This document shows, one piece after another, positions 15,227 to 24,031 of a DNA stretch of 64,000 nucleotides. The notes below the pieces were generated by a model. It searched no databases and was not told where the DNA came from. It saw nothing but the letters and a program-made list of their open reading frames with translations. How positions within the stretch are numbered: the first letter of the stretch is position 1; the number at the start of each line of letters is the position of its first letter. The stretch comes from JBAIYU01 sp036763085 (GTDB taxonomy: Bacteria > Bacillota > Negativicutes > DSM-1736 > Dendrosporobacteraceae), in NCBI RefSeq assembly GCF_036763085.1, contig NZ_JBAIYU010000007.1:1-64000 (forward strand), given 5' to 3'. Both the position numbers and the translations under genes were made by a program.

Positions 15227-15829
15227 ATGCTTATGAAAATTATAATAGACCCATTAGGAAGTTTAGACTGTATAACGCCTTATCAACATTCAACAGTCGC
15301 CGATCTTATCAATGCAATGGCTGAATTTTGTCAAGATCATATTGATTGCAGCGCCTGCAAGAATACCTGCTGTTCAGGTCTAACCATCTACGCCGACAAT
15401 ATTTTTATTGAAAAATTATCACTTGCAGCAAGTAAAACAATTATGCAAAAAGACCTTAACGATTTACCACTGCACATATTAAAACTTGATTCCACAATGA
15501 GGTGGGTGCTTCTGCCTCACACGAGCGGAGTTTGTAAATTCCTCTCTAGTAGGGGCAAGTGTCTAATCTATAATAGTCGACCGTTAGTATGTAGAATTCA
15601 TACATGCCTTAAGTGTACACCTAACTTTACTACACTTAAGGACAGCTTATATTTCGCGTACCAAGAAGCCCTAAAAGTAGAGATGCAAAATTTACTTGCC
15701 GAAAAAAACAACAAGCCAAGTGATTACTGGGTTTCAAGCAATCCTCTTGTTGGACTGAAAGACTACGATACAAAAATAAGCACTATACTTAATTGGGTGG
15801 AATGTCTTAATAAACGTAAAGATTCCTAA
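15227..15829 (+). CDS. YkgJ-type cysteine-cluster protein
   Basis: 200 aa from the ATG at 15227 (AAGGGG upstream). Cys pattern: CSACKNTCC near residue 40, then a C-x9-C-x9-C-x3-C series (CKFLSSRGKC...PLVCRIHTC), the arrangement of the YkgJ/CxxCxxCC family, thought to bind zinc or an Fe-S cluster. Cytosolic, function unknown. Single gene. Confidence 0.75.
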   Translation: MLMKIIIDPLGSLDCITPYQHSTVADLINAMAEFCQDHIDCSACKNTCCSGLTIYADNIFIEKLSLAASKTIMQKDLNDLPLHILKLDSTMRWVLLPHTSGVCKFLSSRGKCLIYNSRPLVCRIHTCLKCTPNFTTLKDSLYFAYQEALKVEMQNLLAEKNNKPSDYWVSSNPLVGLKDYDTKISTILNWVECLNKRKDS

Positions 15830-15855
15830 TGAAAGTTTAGTTATCAACTAATGGT

Positions 15856-16062
15856 CTATCTTCGAATAAAATTCCTAACAACATAGAGTACTATATACCC
15901 AATGATTGATCCGCCCGCAATCCAATTCAAGGTGGTCATATTACTGAAATCTATAGTTACTAACCATAATAATGAAAAACACAGCATAGCCCAATCTATA
16001 AATTTAATCCTAGCTTTCATCTTTTTCAATGTGAATTGAGACAAACCACATTGATTATTCAC
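15856..16062 (-). CDS. Small membrane protein, hypothetical
   Basis: 68 aa from a GTG at 16062; two hydrophobic segments (WAMLCFSLLWLVTI and WIAGGSIIGYIVLYVV) separated by a short polar turn, positive N- and C-terminal ends. A GGAGG overlaps the GTG, so the exact start is uncertain. No family recognised. Confidence 0.5.
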   Translation of the reverse strand: MNNQCGLSQFTLKKMKARIKFIDWAMLCFSLLWLVTIDFSNMTTLNWIAGGSIIGYIVLYVVRNFIRR

Positions 16063-16223
16063 CTCCGTCCTAATAATTAATTATAGTACAGCCTAACAGC
16101 TTCAGCAATTAACAAATAAGTTTTGTATATACATCTTTCCATATAGATGAATCTTTGCCAATATTGGTATACCTTCTATGCTTTCTACGCAAGATAATAT
16201 TGCAAAACAAAGGAGGAAGCAAT

Positions 16224-16583
16224 ATGGGCGAACGATTATTAACTTTATGCACACTAAGCATTATTGGGTCATTACTTTTTGTTGGCTGTTCAACTTCCCC
16301 CCAACAAAAGCCGGAACAACGTGTTGAGCAGGGAATTGACCAAGCTCAAAACATGGGTGAATCCGCAATGATTAATATGATGAACAATAATCCTGATATG
16401 ATGAGAAGGGTTATGAGTTCTCCTGAAATGCGGTCATCAATGACTAAAATGATGTCTTCACCGGAAATGCGCCAGCCAGTACTCGATATTATGGCTGAAC
16501 CCGAAATGAAAGATACTGTTCGCGCTATGATGAAAGATCCCCGCATCAAAACAACAGCACAAGAGGCACTAAAAAATCAATAG
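16224..16583 (+). CDS. Met-rich lipoprotein with a repeated motif
   Basis: 119 aa from the ATG at 16224, preceded by AGGAGG. Lipobox FVGCS, then a linker and a Met-rich region in which a unit like MMxxPEMRxxM recurs four to five times (NPDMMRRVM, SPEMRSSMTKMM, SPEMRQPVLDIM, EPEMKDTVRAMM, DPRIKT). The spacing suggests a series of short amphipathic helices. A similar helical pattern is seen in the spore germination lipoprotein GerD, but I do not claim homology. Metal or sulphur-redox roles of the Met are also possible. Confidence 0.6.
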   Translation: MGERLLTLCTLSIIGSLLFVGCSTSPQQKPEQRVEQGIDQAQNMGESAMINMMNNNPDMMRRVMSSPEMRSSMTKMMSSPEMRQPVLDIMAEPEMKDTVRAMMKDPRIKTTAQEALKNQ

Positions 16584-16592
16584 CTGCATAGC

Positions 16593-16626
16593 AAAGGAGA
16601 CGACTAATTCGAGGTCGTCTCCTTTT
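16593..16626 (+). terminator. Terminator of the Met-rich lipoprotein gene
   Basis: AAAGGAGACGAC / GTCGTCTCCTTT stem of 12 bp and a TTTT tail, starting 10 bp after the stop. Confidence 0.85.
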
Positions 16627-16723
16627 GTGATCATAAACTATTTTTTAGTATACTAAAACACTTTGCATAACAGGTGAATATTATATAACAGAGTTATATC
16701 ACTTTATGTAAAGGAGTAAATTT

Positions 16724-17047
16724 ATGAGAAATCAAAACTTCTGGGTTAATGGTGTCGGAACTGTTACAGTAGTTCTTGAAAACCGCATCGTCTTACAGGG
16801 TCAAATTTTAAGAGATAATTGCTATTACCAGAATTTCCCCTTTCTGCAACCGAACGTCTCATTAGCAAATAACCGCTTTCTGGTTCTTGAGCTAACTTGC
16901 GATGCGGCATTAATACGTGATAATGCCCAGCTTCAAACTATCGAACCTCCACTTTACGAAGCTGGAGATATAGTAAAAGTAACTCTTGACGAAATTGTAT
17001 CAATCGGACCAAGTGGCGGTTGCCCCGAAGCGGACGATGTAGATTAA
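16724..17047 (+). CDS. Hypothetical protein
   Basis: 107 aa with an AAAGGAG site and clear ATG. Beta-rich (TVTVVLENRIVLQGQIL, FLVLELTCDAALI, AGDIVKVTLDEIVSIGP), no signal peptide or membrane segment; the C-terminus is acidic (PEADDVD). Has its own terminator. No family recognised; a small beta-barrel-like fold is conceivable. Confidence 0.55.
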   Translation: MRNQNFWVNGVGTVTVVLENRIVLQGQILRDNCYYQNFPFLQPNVSLANNRFLVLELTCDAALIRDNAQLQTIEPPLYEAGDIVKVTLDEIVSIGPSGGCPEADDVD

Positions 17048-17100
17048 TAGCTACGTTCGAGCAGTACCAAACAAAACTAGTCTCATCAATAAACTTGTTC

Positions 17101-17131
17101 GGCGTCTGCTAAAATTCAGACGCCATTTTAT
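17101..17131 (+). terminator. Terminator after the 107-aa gene
   Basis: GGCGTCTG / CAGACGCC stem of 8 bp with loop CTAAAATT and a short T tract. Confidence 0.75.
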
Positions 17132-17340
17132 TTAATAACACTAGTGTTTTTTCAGGACCACACTAACTCATCTGCTTTCTCTTATCCATATATTATTTAA
17201 GCTTCATCATCCAAGGCTTAATAATTACTCGTTGGCTAAGAACTATATTGTCCACTCATAGAAAAACAGCAACTATTAAGGCTGCGTTTTAACATAATTA
17301 CATTCTAATTAATATGCTATAGTATAGATTATAAAGGAGT
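17132..17340. other. Intergenic, nothing recognised
   Basis: About 210 AT-rich bases between the terminator at 17131 and the ribosome site of the gene at 17348; no ORF with a ribosome site and no strong hairpin. Confidence 0.5.
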
Positions 17341-17347
17341 GTTTTAG

Positions 17348-17623
17348 ATGTGGGCTTGCACTGGTAACAGGTATATAAGCAGCTACATTGATCCACGTTA
17401 CGCATTGACAATGAATGAACACCATTATCAATACAGCATATTAAGACATCTTTCTTCCTTACCCCTAAACAAGGCAATTTATATTCAAGCAAACTTTTGT
17501 CTGGAGCGATGCAATAGACTATACCACAGACTTATATATTTCGCTAATACGCCAGCACAAAAACTAGCCGCCGAAAAAGCCTATCAATCATGTATTAAGC
17601 AGTGCGGCTGGCGACTCTTTTAA
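17348..17623 (+). CDS. Small protein with twin CX3C motifs
   Basis: 91 aa with AAAGGAG before the ATG. Cys51/Cys55 (CLERC) and Cys82/Cys86 (CIKQC) form a CX3C-X26-CX3C pattern, with both segments predicted helical and separated by a loop (ANTPA). That geometry is that of a helical hairpin held by two disulphides. No signal peptide is evident. No bacterial family recognised. Transcribed alone, with a terminator at 17634. Confidence 0.55.
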   Translation: MWACTGNRYISSYIDPRYALTMNEHHYQYSILRHLSSLPLNKAIYIQANFCLERCNRLYHRLIYFANTPAQKLAAEKAYQSCIKQCGWRLF

Positions 17624-17633
17624 AAATATAAAC

Positions 17634-17666
17634 AAAATATCCCTAGATTTTCTAGGGATATTTTGT
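17634..17666 (+). terminator. Terminator of the twin-CX3C gene
   Basis: AAAATATCCCTAGA / TCTAGGGATATTTT perfect 14-bp stem with a 3-base loop; starts 11 bp after the stop. Confidence 0.85.
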
Positions 17667-17726
17667 TATGTAGCTGCTATTATATTATTTTCATTAGAGT
17701 CATATTAGCTTTTTAACCGAGAGCTG

Positions 17727-17942
17727 TCAAGGCTCTACCCAGCATAAAGAGTATGCATTTTGCTCTATTCGTTTAGGAAAAGGCATAGGGCTAATTACCT
17801 GTGTCTCAGCTCCATGCATTCCGCATATTGGGCAAAACCATGATTGAACTCTTAATTTAACCGTTTTATCTTCAAACTGATAATCTAACATTGTAAATTT
17901 TGAAGTTTTCTCATCATGCTCACACCAACGCTGTTCAACCAT
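17727..17942 (-). CDS. Small CxxC-containing protein, hypothetical
   Basis: 71 aa, AGGAGGGG before the ATG. WCEHDEK at the start, FCPICGMHG in the middle and a terminal CWVEP; FCPICG is a typical zinc-ribbon half. Remaining residues suggest a short beta sheet. No family recognised. Confidence 0.5.
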   Translation of the reverse strand: MVEQRWCEHDEKTSKFTMLDYQFEDKTVKLRVQSWFCPICGMHGAETQVISPMPFPKRIEQNAYSLCWVEP

Positions 17943-18151
17943 CGTTGCCCCTCCTAGTTACTTGCAATTTTATTCTATTATATATCTATTCTAATTATTT
18001 GTCATTATATTCTGATTATTTATCTTACTTTGCTCAATCCAAGGCTAATGCACATAAATAGTTTTGATCCCATATAATGTAACATAACATGTTTTCACTT
18101 CTGATAAATAAAAAATCTCACAATTCTATTTATATTATGAAAGGAGTACCC

Positions 18152-18652
18152 ATGAATAACGAATTTCATTCTCCGGAATACTGCTGCGGCAGCATTAAAC
18201 CCGAACAGGCTCGAAAAGTTGTGGAAGGACTAAACCTATACCTAGCCAACCTAAACATCCTATTTGTAAAACTGCATAATATTCATTGGAATGTTGTTGG
18301 TGCTGGCTTCTTTGAAATGCATAAAAAAACACAAGAACTTTATGAGGCAATTAGTGAACAGCTTGATGAAGTCGCAGAACGAATCAAGATGCTCGGCTGC
18401 TATCCACGAGCTTCTATGCAAGACTATCTTGAGGTTGCAACCATTTGTGAGCTTCCTAGCGAAGATTTAAACGCAACTTGTTCTGCAAAAATAATTTTAG
18501 AAGATTTTTGTACAATGTTAAAGCTGGCGCGAAAAATCAATGAGGTAGCCAAAGATTCTGAAGATGATTGTACCTCCGGATTATTAGCCGAGGCAATTTG
18601 CTTCTACGAGAAGAACCTTTGGTTCTTTAGTGCATTCCTAACAAGGTGTTAG
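18152..18652 (+). CDS. Dps/ferritin-like protein
   Basis: 166 aa from the ATG at 18152 (GAAAGGAG upstream). Dps features: LYLANLNILFVKLHNIHWNVVG and FFEMHKKTQELYEAISEQLDEVAERI, giving the His and Asp/Glu residues of the inter-subunit ferroxidase site. Unlike most Dps it has Cys-Cys near the N-terminus (EYCCGS), further Cys in the body and a terminal Cys (TRC). Stores iron and protects DNA from peroxide. Own terminator. Confidence 0.85.
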   Translation: MNNEFHSPEYCCGSIKPEQARKVVEGLNLYLANLNILFVKLHNIHWNVVGAGFFEMHKKTQELYEAISEQLDEVAERIKMLGCYPRASMQDYLEVATICELPSEDLNATCSAKIILEDFCTMLKLARKINEVAKDSEDDCTSGLLAEAICFYEKNLWFFSAFLTRC

Positions 18653-18657
18653 CCATT

Positions 18658-18698
18658 AAAAAGCGACGTTTACCAATTGGTAAAACGTCGCTTTTGCG
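18658..18698. terminator. Bidirectional terminator
   Basis: AAAAGCGACGTTTACC / GGTAAAACGTCGCTTTT with one bulge, between convergent genes ending at 18652 and 18721. Confidence 0.85.
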
Positions 18699-18720
18699 TG
18701 TATCGCTGTTAATAAGATTA

Positions 18721-19911
18721 CTAATGCTTAGGATGCATAACAACCTTAAGACAGTTGTCTATCCTACGGCCAAACTTTTCATAGCCAATCATCGCATCAT
18801 CCAAAGTTAAGCGATGTGTGATAATATCATCAGCCCTAAGCTTCCCTTGCTGAATGAGTTGAATTAGCTGACTAGTATAATTTTGGACTAGGGCCTGACC
18901 ACACTTTATGGTAATACCTTTTGCAAAAATATCACCAATAGGAAACCCATCAGCTTTTGCGCCGTAAACACCAGCCAACCCAAGGCTGCCGCCATGACGA
19001 AGCGCCTTCACTTCCCAGTTTATCGCCGAAACAGAAGCAACTGCTGGTTGATCTTCTGGACGAGTACCTGGCAAAGGCGGAATTCCTACTCGTTTCATTC
19101 CTACCATTGCTGCAACTACCAGGTTGGTAGGCTCTGCCTCAAAGCCTACTGCATCAATTGCAACATCGACACCACGCCCATTCGTCAACTCGCGAATGAC
19201 TTCGCCCGGGTCGTCATGGTCACGGAAATTTATTGTCTCAACACCCGGATTTAGCTTTCTGGCATATTCGAGGCGATATGGCACTTGGTCAACTGCATAA
19301 ACGCGACTTGCACCTTTAAAGATTGCGCACCGCTGAGCAAGTATTCCAACTGGACCACATCCAAATACAGCTACTGTATCCCCAGGTTTGACACCAGCCA
19401 CATCTACTATCCAATAAGCTGTCGGTAAAATATCTGTAACAAAGAGCACCTGCTCATCTGTTAGATTATCCGGCACAGCCAGTGGGCTAACATCAGCATA
19501 GGGCACACGAACATATTCGGCTTGTCCTCCCTGAAAACTGCCATATGCTGCTCCATGACCAAAGGCTGCAGCTATCTCACCATTCTCATTAGAGTTTTCG
19601 CAGTGAGTCCAAAGTTTGGATTGACACATTACGCAGTGACCACAGGATATTGGAAAGGGAACTAAAATCCGATCACCTCGTTTCCAACGCTTTACATCTT
19701 TACCTACTTCCTCGACAATTCCCATAAACTCATGCCCTGGTATAACACCATCATGGAGCATGGGCTGTAAACCATGATAAATGTGTAAATCCGATCCACA
19801 GATTGCCGTGGACGTTACACGCAGCAATACCTCTCGCGAATCCTGTATCTCAGGATTTGGTACATTCTCTAGTGACAGACTATAAGGTTTATGATAAACA
19901 ACTGCTTTCAT
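18721..19911 (-). CDS. Zinc-dependent alcohol dehydrogenase (formaldehyde-dehydrogenase-like)
   Basis: 396 aa. Catalytic zinc ligands in AICGSDLHIYHG and PGHEFMG; structural zinc cysteines in SCGHCVMCQSKLWTHC; Rossmann VFGCGPVGILAQ. The long insertion and YRLEYARKLNPGVE segment are characteristic of the glutathione-independent formaldehyde dehydrogenase-like branch of medium-chain dehydrogenases. Uses NAD(P). Physiological substrate unclear. AAAGGGGGG precedes the ATG. Confidence 0.88.
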   Translation of the reverse strand: MKAVVYHKPYSLSLENVPNPEIQDSREVLLRVTSTAICGSDLHIYHGLQPMLHDGVIPGHEFMGIVEEVGKDVKRWKRGDRILVPFPISCGHCVMCQSKLWTHCENSNENGEIAAAFGHGAAYGSFQGGQAEYVRVPYADVSPLAVPDNLTDEQVLFVTDILPTAYWIVDVAGVKPGDTVAVFGCGPVGILAQRCAIFKGASRVYAVDQVPYRLEYARKLNPGVETINFRDHDDPGEVIRELTNGRGVDVAIDAVGFEAEPTNLVVAAMVGMKRVGIPPLPGTRPEDQPAVASVSAINWEVKALRHGGSLGLAGVYGAKADGFPIGDIFAKGITIKCGQALVQNYTSQLIQLIQQGKLRADDIITHRLTLDDAMIGYEKFGRRIDNCLKVVMHPKH

Positions 19912-20042
19912 ACCTACCCCCCTTTAATTGTTAGAATGTTACTAAAGGTAGGTAATAATACGCCTGAACTTTTAAATTTTCATTATCTTGATTAATTTTT
20001 AGGAAAGATTTAAATAAAGACTATCAGTCATTTTTCACTAAT

Positions 20043-20072
20043 AAAAAAGGCTTGTAGTCTATGCTACAAGCC
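20043..20072 (-). terminator. Terminator of the flavodoxin-like gene
   Basis: GGCTTGTAG / CTACAAGCC stem followed by T6 on the minus strand, 17 bp after the stop at 20089. Confidence 0.85.
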
Positions 20073-20088
20073 AGTAGATTAACTGATT

Positions 20089-20724
20089 CTATCTTATAAA
20101 GTTTGTGAGTTCTTTTTGCTCTGGTGGTATAGGATCAACTAGAGGCTTGCCAGCTTCTAATACTTTAAGTAGCCAAGCCATGTTCTTGCCTAATACTCTC
20201 ATAATTTGGTTGCCTTCTCCATCTTGCGCTGCTTCCCCTGGCATCATTCCATGAGTCACATTCCAATAATTTGCAGTTGGCACAACCATCTCGGAATACA
20301 TTATGTAATGGTTTAATGAATCAAATGTTGAAACTCCGCCCGACCGTCTTACAGCGACTACTGCTGCACCAACCTTATTTCGAAGCATGGACTTATTAAC
20401 AGATGAAACAAAAAACGCTCTATCCAGGAATGATTTCATAGTACCTGCTATGCCTGAGTAATATACAGGCGATCCCAGTAAAATCCCGTCCGCTTCTTTC
20501 ATCTTTTGGATCCAGGAATTTACGTCATCAGAAGAAATTACACATCGTTCATCTTGATTTTTTACACAGCCCATACAGGCAAGACAGCCTCGAACGGCTT
20601 TATTGCCTACGTGGATCACTTCAAATTCAATACCACTCTTTTCAAGTTCATCTCCAATAGTCTTTAATGCATGATAAGTATTACCCTCTTTGCGGGGACT
20701 ACCATTAAAAGCAATAACCTTCAT
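20089..20724 (-). CDS. Flavodoxin family / iron-sulfur flavoprotein
   Basis: 211 aa. FNGSPRKEGNTYHAL at the N-terminus binds FMN; GCLACMGCVKNQDERC gives the closely spaced cysteine motif of archaeal-type iron-sulfur flavoproteins; LLGSPVYYSGIAGTMKSFLDR is the second flavin loop. These proteins reduce oxygen, peroxide or other acceptors with ferredoxin or NAD(P)H. Strong AGGAGG site. Confidence 0.88.
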   Translation of the reverse strand: MKVIAFNGSPRKEGNTYHALKTIGDELEKSGIEFEVIHVGNKAVRGCLACMGCVKNQDERCVISSDDVNSWIQKMKEADGILLGSPVYYSGIAGTMKSFLDRAFFVSSVNKSMLRNKVGAAVVAVRRSGGVSTFDSLNHYIMYSEMVVPTANYWNVTHGMMPGEAAQDGEGNQIMRVLGKNMAWLLKVLEAGKPLVDPIPPEQKELTNFIR

Positions 20725-20888
20725 ACCTCATCCTCCTTTGATTCGATCCAAATAATTATAGGTTTTCTCATGCAAATAATATATATTACAAAATATTCCG
20801 ATACAAGTACCCACTTTTTAGGATGATACTTACTACAAGGTAATGCATTTATACATTTACTGTTTCCTCAGTTCTTTACTATGTAACA

Positions 20889-22013
20889 TTAAATCTCGAT
20901 AATTTCATATTCCTTGGTACCAATACCAAGTTTCACCGCATGATCGATACAAGACTTCCAATTTGTCTCTGGATGAGCTATCGCGAAATGATCTTGTTGC
21001 TCGCAGTTAGAACCCTGCTTCTTTATCTGTTCGTCTAAAAAGCTGTCAGAAATAACCGGAGCTTTGTTTGCCATGTCAGCACATGCCATGTCGAGCGCTA
21101 CGGGATCAAAAGAGGCAAACATACCGATATCAGGAATAATCGCCACATCATTTTCACTATGGCAATCGCAATTTGGAGCTACATCGATTACCATACTAAT
21201 GTGAAAATGAGGTCGGCCATTAAGTACCGCCCATGAATATTCAGCGATCTTTTTATTTAACACATCATTTGATTCATCCCAAGCTGCAACGATAGCATTA
21301 AAATGGCAAGTACCTATACAGCGTCCGCAGCCAACACACCGTGTATGGTCTATACCAGCCTTTTTATCCACTACACTGATTGCAGAATGAGCACAAATAC
21401 TCACACACACGCCGCATCCTACACACTTTTTGCTGGAGACACGAGGTTTTCCATCACTATGCATCTCCATTTTCCCAGCTCTTGAACCACAACCCATACC
21501 AATATTTTTTAATGCACCGCCAAATCCAGTAAGTTCATGTCCTTTGAAATGTGTTAGGCTAATGAATATATCGGCATCCATTACAGCCCTTCCGATTTTT
21601 GCTTCCTGGATATGCTCACCACACGGCACAGGAACATATGATTCATCTGTTCCTTTTAATCCATCACCGATAATAATATGACAGCCTGTTGTGAACGGAT
21701 TATAGCCATTCTCATAAGCTGCATCTAAATGCTCTAATCCATCTTTACGCCTGCCTACATATAAAGTATTGCAATCTGTGAGAAATACCTTTCCACCCAG
21801 ACTTTTAACTAAGTCTGCAATAACTTTTGAGTAATTAGGACGAAGAAACGCAAGATTACCCGGCTCTCCAAAATGCACTTTAATTGCTGTAAATTTCTCT
21901 TTAAAATCAATTTGTTCTATCCCGGCTCTTTTAACTAGCTTTTCTAGTTTTTGCAGCAAATTCATATCAGAAGTTGCTCGCATATTAGTAAAAAACACTT
22001 GAGATTTTCCCAT
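20889..22013 (-). CDS. DUF362 protein with two [4Fe-4S] clusters
   Basis: 374 aa. The N-terminal 180 residues form the DUF362 domain (KVHFGEPGNLAFLRPNY, SLTHFKGHELTGFGGALKNIGMG). Two ferredoxin modules follow (CVGCGVCVSICAHSAI and CVGCGRCIGTCHFNAI), then a return to DUF362. Cytosolic redox protein of unknown substrate, frequent in anaerobes. Confidence 0.87.
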   Translation of the reverse strand: MGKSQVFFTNMRATSDMNLLQKLEKLVKRAGIEQIDFKEKFTAIKVHFGEPGNLAFLRPNYSKVIADLVKSLGGKVFLTDCNTLYVGRRKDGLEHLDAAYENGYNPFTTGCHIIIGDGLKGTDESYVPVPCGEHIQEAKIGRAVMDADIFISLTHFKGHELTGFGGALKNIGMGCGSRAGKMEMHSDGKPRVSSKKCVGCGVCVSICAHSAISVVDKKAGIDHTRCVGCGRCIGTCHFNAIVAAWDESNDVLNKKIAEYSWAVLNGRPHFHISMVIDVAPNCDCHSENDVAIIPDIGMFASFDPVALDMACADMANKAPVISDSFLDEQIKKQGSNCEQQDHFAIAHPETNWKSCIDHAVKLGIGTKEYEIIEI

Positions 22014-22154
22014 AAAATTCGACTAGCCCCCTCAGTTCTTTATGATTGTTCATTTATCAGCGTACACCTTAGAGTACACTCGATGTCAATAGCTTTTGAA
22101 CCTACTTAATAACAATAAAAAAGCATAGACAGTTAGTCTATACTAAATAAATAT

Positions 22155-22558
22155 TCATTTGGCCTTGCTTTTAGGATTGCAGCAATCTATGTCTTGGCCC
22201 ACAATAAAATTATCGTAATAGTCAAGCTTTTTATTAATCTTAGCAAGATAGCCGTTCATCAATACAATACGCTGCTCAAGATCACGTTTGTGCTGAAACA
22301 TAATTTGTTTTCTAATCTCAATTGTACTATCGCCTTCCAGGCAGAGACTAACGTAGCCTTTGATTTCAGCACCACTGACATACCTGTATCACGCAAACAG
22401 CGAATTAATATCAGCCATTCTATATCATGGTCGTTAAAGATACGATTTCCATTATTATCGCGCCCTACAAAAGGCAATAGTCCTTCCCTTTCATAATACC
22501 TTAGTGTATATGCTGTCAAGTCAAGCTTTTGCGATACCTGCTTGATTGTGTATGTCAT
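22155..22558 (-). pseudogene. MerR-family regulator, frameshifted
   Basis: The N-terminus (YTIKQVSQKLDLTAYTLRYYEREGLLPF) is a clear MerR helix-turn-helix. After RDTGMS the frame runs into unrelated sequence, while another frame continues in perfect MerR fashion as AEIKGYVSLCLEGDSTIEIR and on through a coiled coil to KSKAK and a stop at 22155. The shift (net two-base surplus, or one lost) is at about 22370-22376, at GTGGTG. Either a recent pseudogene or a sequencing error. The intact product would be about 134 aa. Confidence 0.82.
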
Positions 22559-22607
22559 AATTAGCCCTCCAGAGTTTTTTAACTTTGCAAGTTACACCGC
22601 TATTTTT

Positions 22608-23213
22608 CTATAGCATAGTAAGCACTATATAGACTGCAGAACCCCATATCAATATAGCTGAAAACCTATTTATAACTTCATAATACTGGATAAACCAATT
22701 TTGGCTACCCAATCCCCGCCCTAATATCGCCAAAAAGAAAAACCATGCCCAGGAAATAATAATACAAGCCGCTGTAAACAGCAGCTTATCATCACCTTGA
22801 TAATTTACTGAGCTTGTACCAATTACACCAATAGTGTCAAGTATTGCATGAGGATTTAGTAACGACACAGTCACTGCAAAGATTATCTGTTGTTTGCTTG
22901 AAAGGCTTTTTTTATCCCTATCATTATTTACTGCTGTGTTATTCCAAGTTAGCCAGCCTATATAACATAAAAAGACGGCCCCGAATGCAGCCATAATTAT
23001 TTTTAAAAATCCAAAAGATAACAGTAAAAGAGAAATACCATGAACACTGATTAAAATAAGCAGTGTATCACACATTGATGCCGTAATTATTGCCGGCAAA
23101 GCTCTAAAAAAGCTTGGCTGCGTTACACCTTGATTAAAGACGAATAAGTTCTGGACTCCTAAAGGCAGTATTAAACCGATAGCTAAAATAACCCCATGTA
23201 TGAACGCCTGCAT
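22608..23213 (-). CDS. LysE/ArgO-type amino acid exporter
   Basis: 201 aa, five to six membrane helices. The LPLGVQNLFVFNQGV segment near residue 17 and SLLNPHAILDTIGVIGTSS near residue 120 are LysE/ArgO hallmarks. Exports basic amino acids by proton exchange. Located 50 bp upstream of the frameshifted MerR gene on the same strand, so the two may be one operon. AAGGGAG precedes the ATG. Confidence 0.9.
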   Translation of the reverse strand: MQAFIHGVILAIGLILPLGVQNLFVFNQGVTQPSFFRALPAIITASMCDTLLILISVHGISLLLLSFGFLKIIMAAFGAVFLCYIGWLTWNNTAVNNDRDKKSLSSKQQIIFAVTVSLLNPHAILDTIGVIGTSSVNYQGDDKLLFTAACIIISWAWFFFLAILGRGLGSQNWFIQYYEVINRFSAILIWGSAVYIVLTML

Positions 23214-23400
23214 TAAATATCTCCCTTAAACATTGCACTAAATCCCTTTATCAGTATCGATTTAGTATAACATAGCGCAGTCGTATTTATAGAACACATT
23301 GTTATTCGTTCTAGAATAATAAAAAACCTCCATATTAACTAAGATAAAATAACCTCGGCAGCAGGACGACAGTAATTAATTCTAACTGAGATTCCTTAGT

Positions 23401-23447
23401 AGATAAATAGACATCAAGGCTAATATAAGCCCTGATGCCTTTTATCT
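23401..23447. terminator. Hairpin in a 346-bp gap
   Basis: AGATAAA...TTTATCT encloses ACATCAAGGCT / AGCCCTGATG, a stable stem with one mismatch; the plus strand continues with a short T run. No upstream plus-strand gene is visible, so its role is unclear. Confidence 0.45.
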
Positions 23448-23559
23448 ACCTATATACTACTAACCCTTGATTATTATTAGAGATTTTTCACCTAGTGAGT
23501 CACCACAAATCGCTTTTCCTAATAGGATATGATAAAAAAGCGAGTTGGAGATGAGCCAC

Positions 23560-23946
23560 GTGTATAGTAATAAGCTTCGTTTATTAGTCTGCTTAACCTT
23601 GATATGTTTACTCGCCGGTTTTACTTCTACTGCCCTAGCTGCACCTAGTCTTCAATGGTATACCGATCAAGTATATTATGATAATCTTGGCCGGTTGATT
23701 ATTGACGGATATTTTTACAATAGCGGGACACGAATAATAAAATGGGTAAACTGGCTGGAAATGAATATCTATGTCCGTCAACATTCTACCAGGTGGTGGC
23801 TGCAAGAATCAGCCACATTCCGTGATTTAAATGTAACATTATACCCCGGTGAATCTATTCGTTGGAAATTTCGCATTCATAATGTAGACTACGCTTATTT
23901 TGACTATTGGGATGTTAAATGGCGAGTCAACTATCAGTACCAGTAA
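23560..23946 (+). CDS. Secreted hypothetical protein
   Basis: 128 aa from a GTG at 23560 chosen because GGAG is nine bases upstream; in-frame TTG/ATG at 23545/23551 are alternatives. Signal peptide ending TALAA, then Trp/Tyr-rich beta sandwich-like sequence (SLQWYTDQVYYDNLGRLIIDGYFYNSG). It resembles SLAP-like or FxLYD-like extracellular domains in flavour, but I cannot assign it. Confidence 0.5.
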   Translation: MYSNKLRLLVCLTLICLLAGFTSTALAAPSLQWYTDQVYYDNLGRLIIDGYFYNSGTRIIKWVNWLEMNIYVRQHSTRWWLQESATFRDLNVTLYPGESIRWKFRIHNVDYAYFDYWDVKWRVNYQYQ

Positions 23947-23983
23947 AAATACCTAGGAAAACTACAATAAAATTTACAAAATA

Positions 23984-24020
23984 AAGAAGCTTCAAGAGCT
24001 GACCACTCTTGAAGCTTTAG
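23984..24020. terminator. Terminator between convergent genes
   Basis: AAGCTTCAAGAG / CTCTTGAAGCTT, a 12-bp stem; the same stem sequence appears in the terminator at 27382. Confidence 0.75.
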
Positions 24021-24031
24021 TTAATTTCTTT

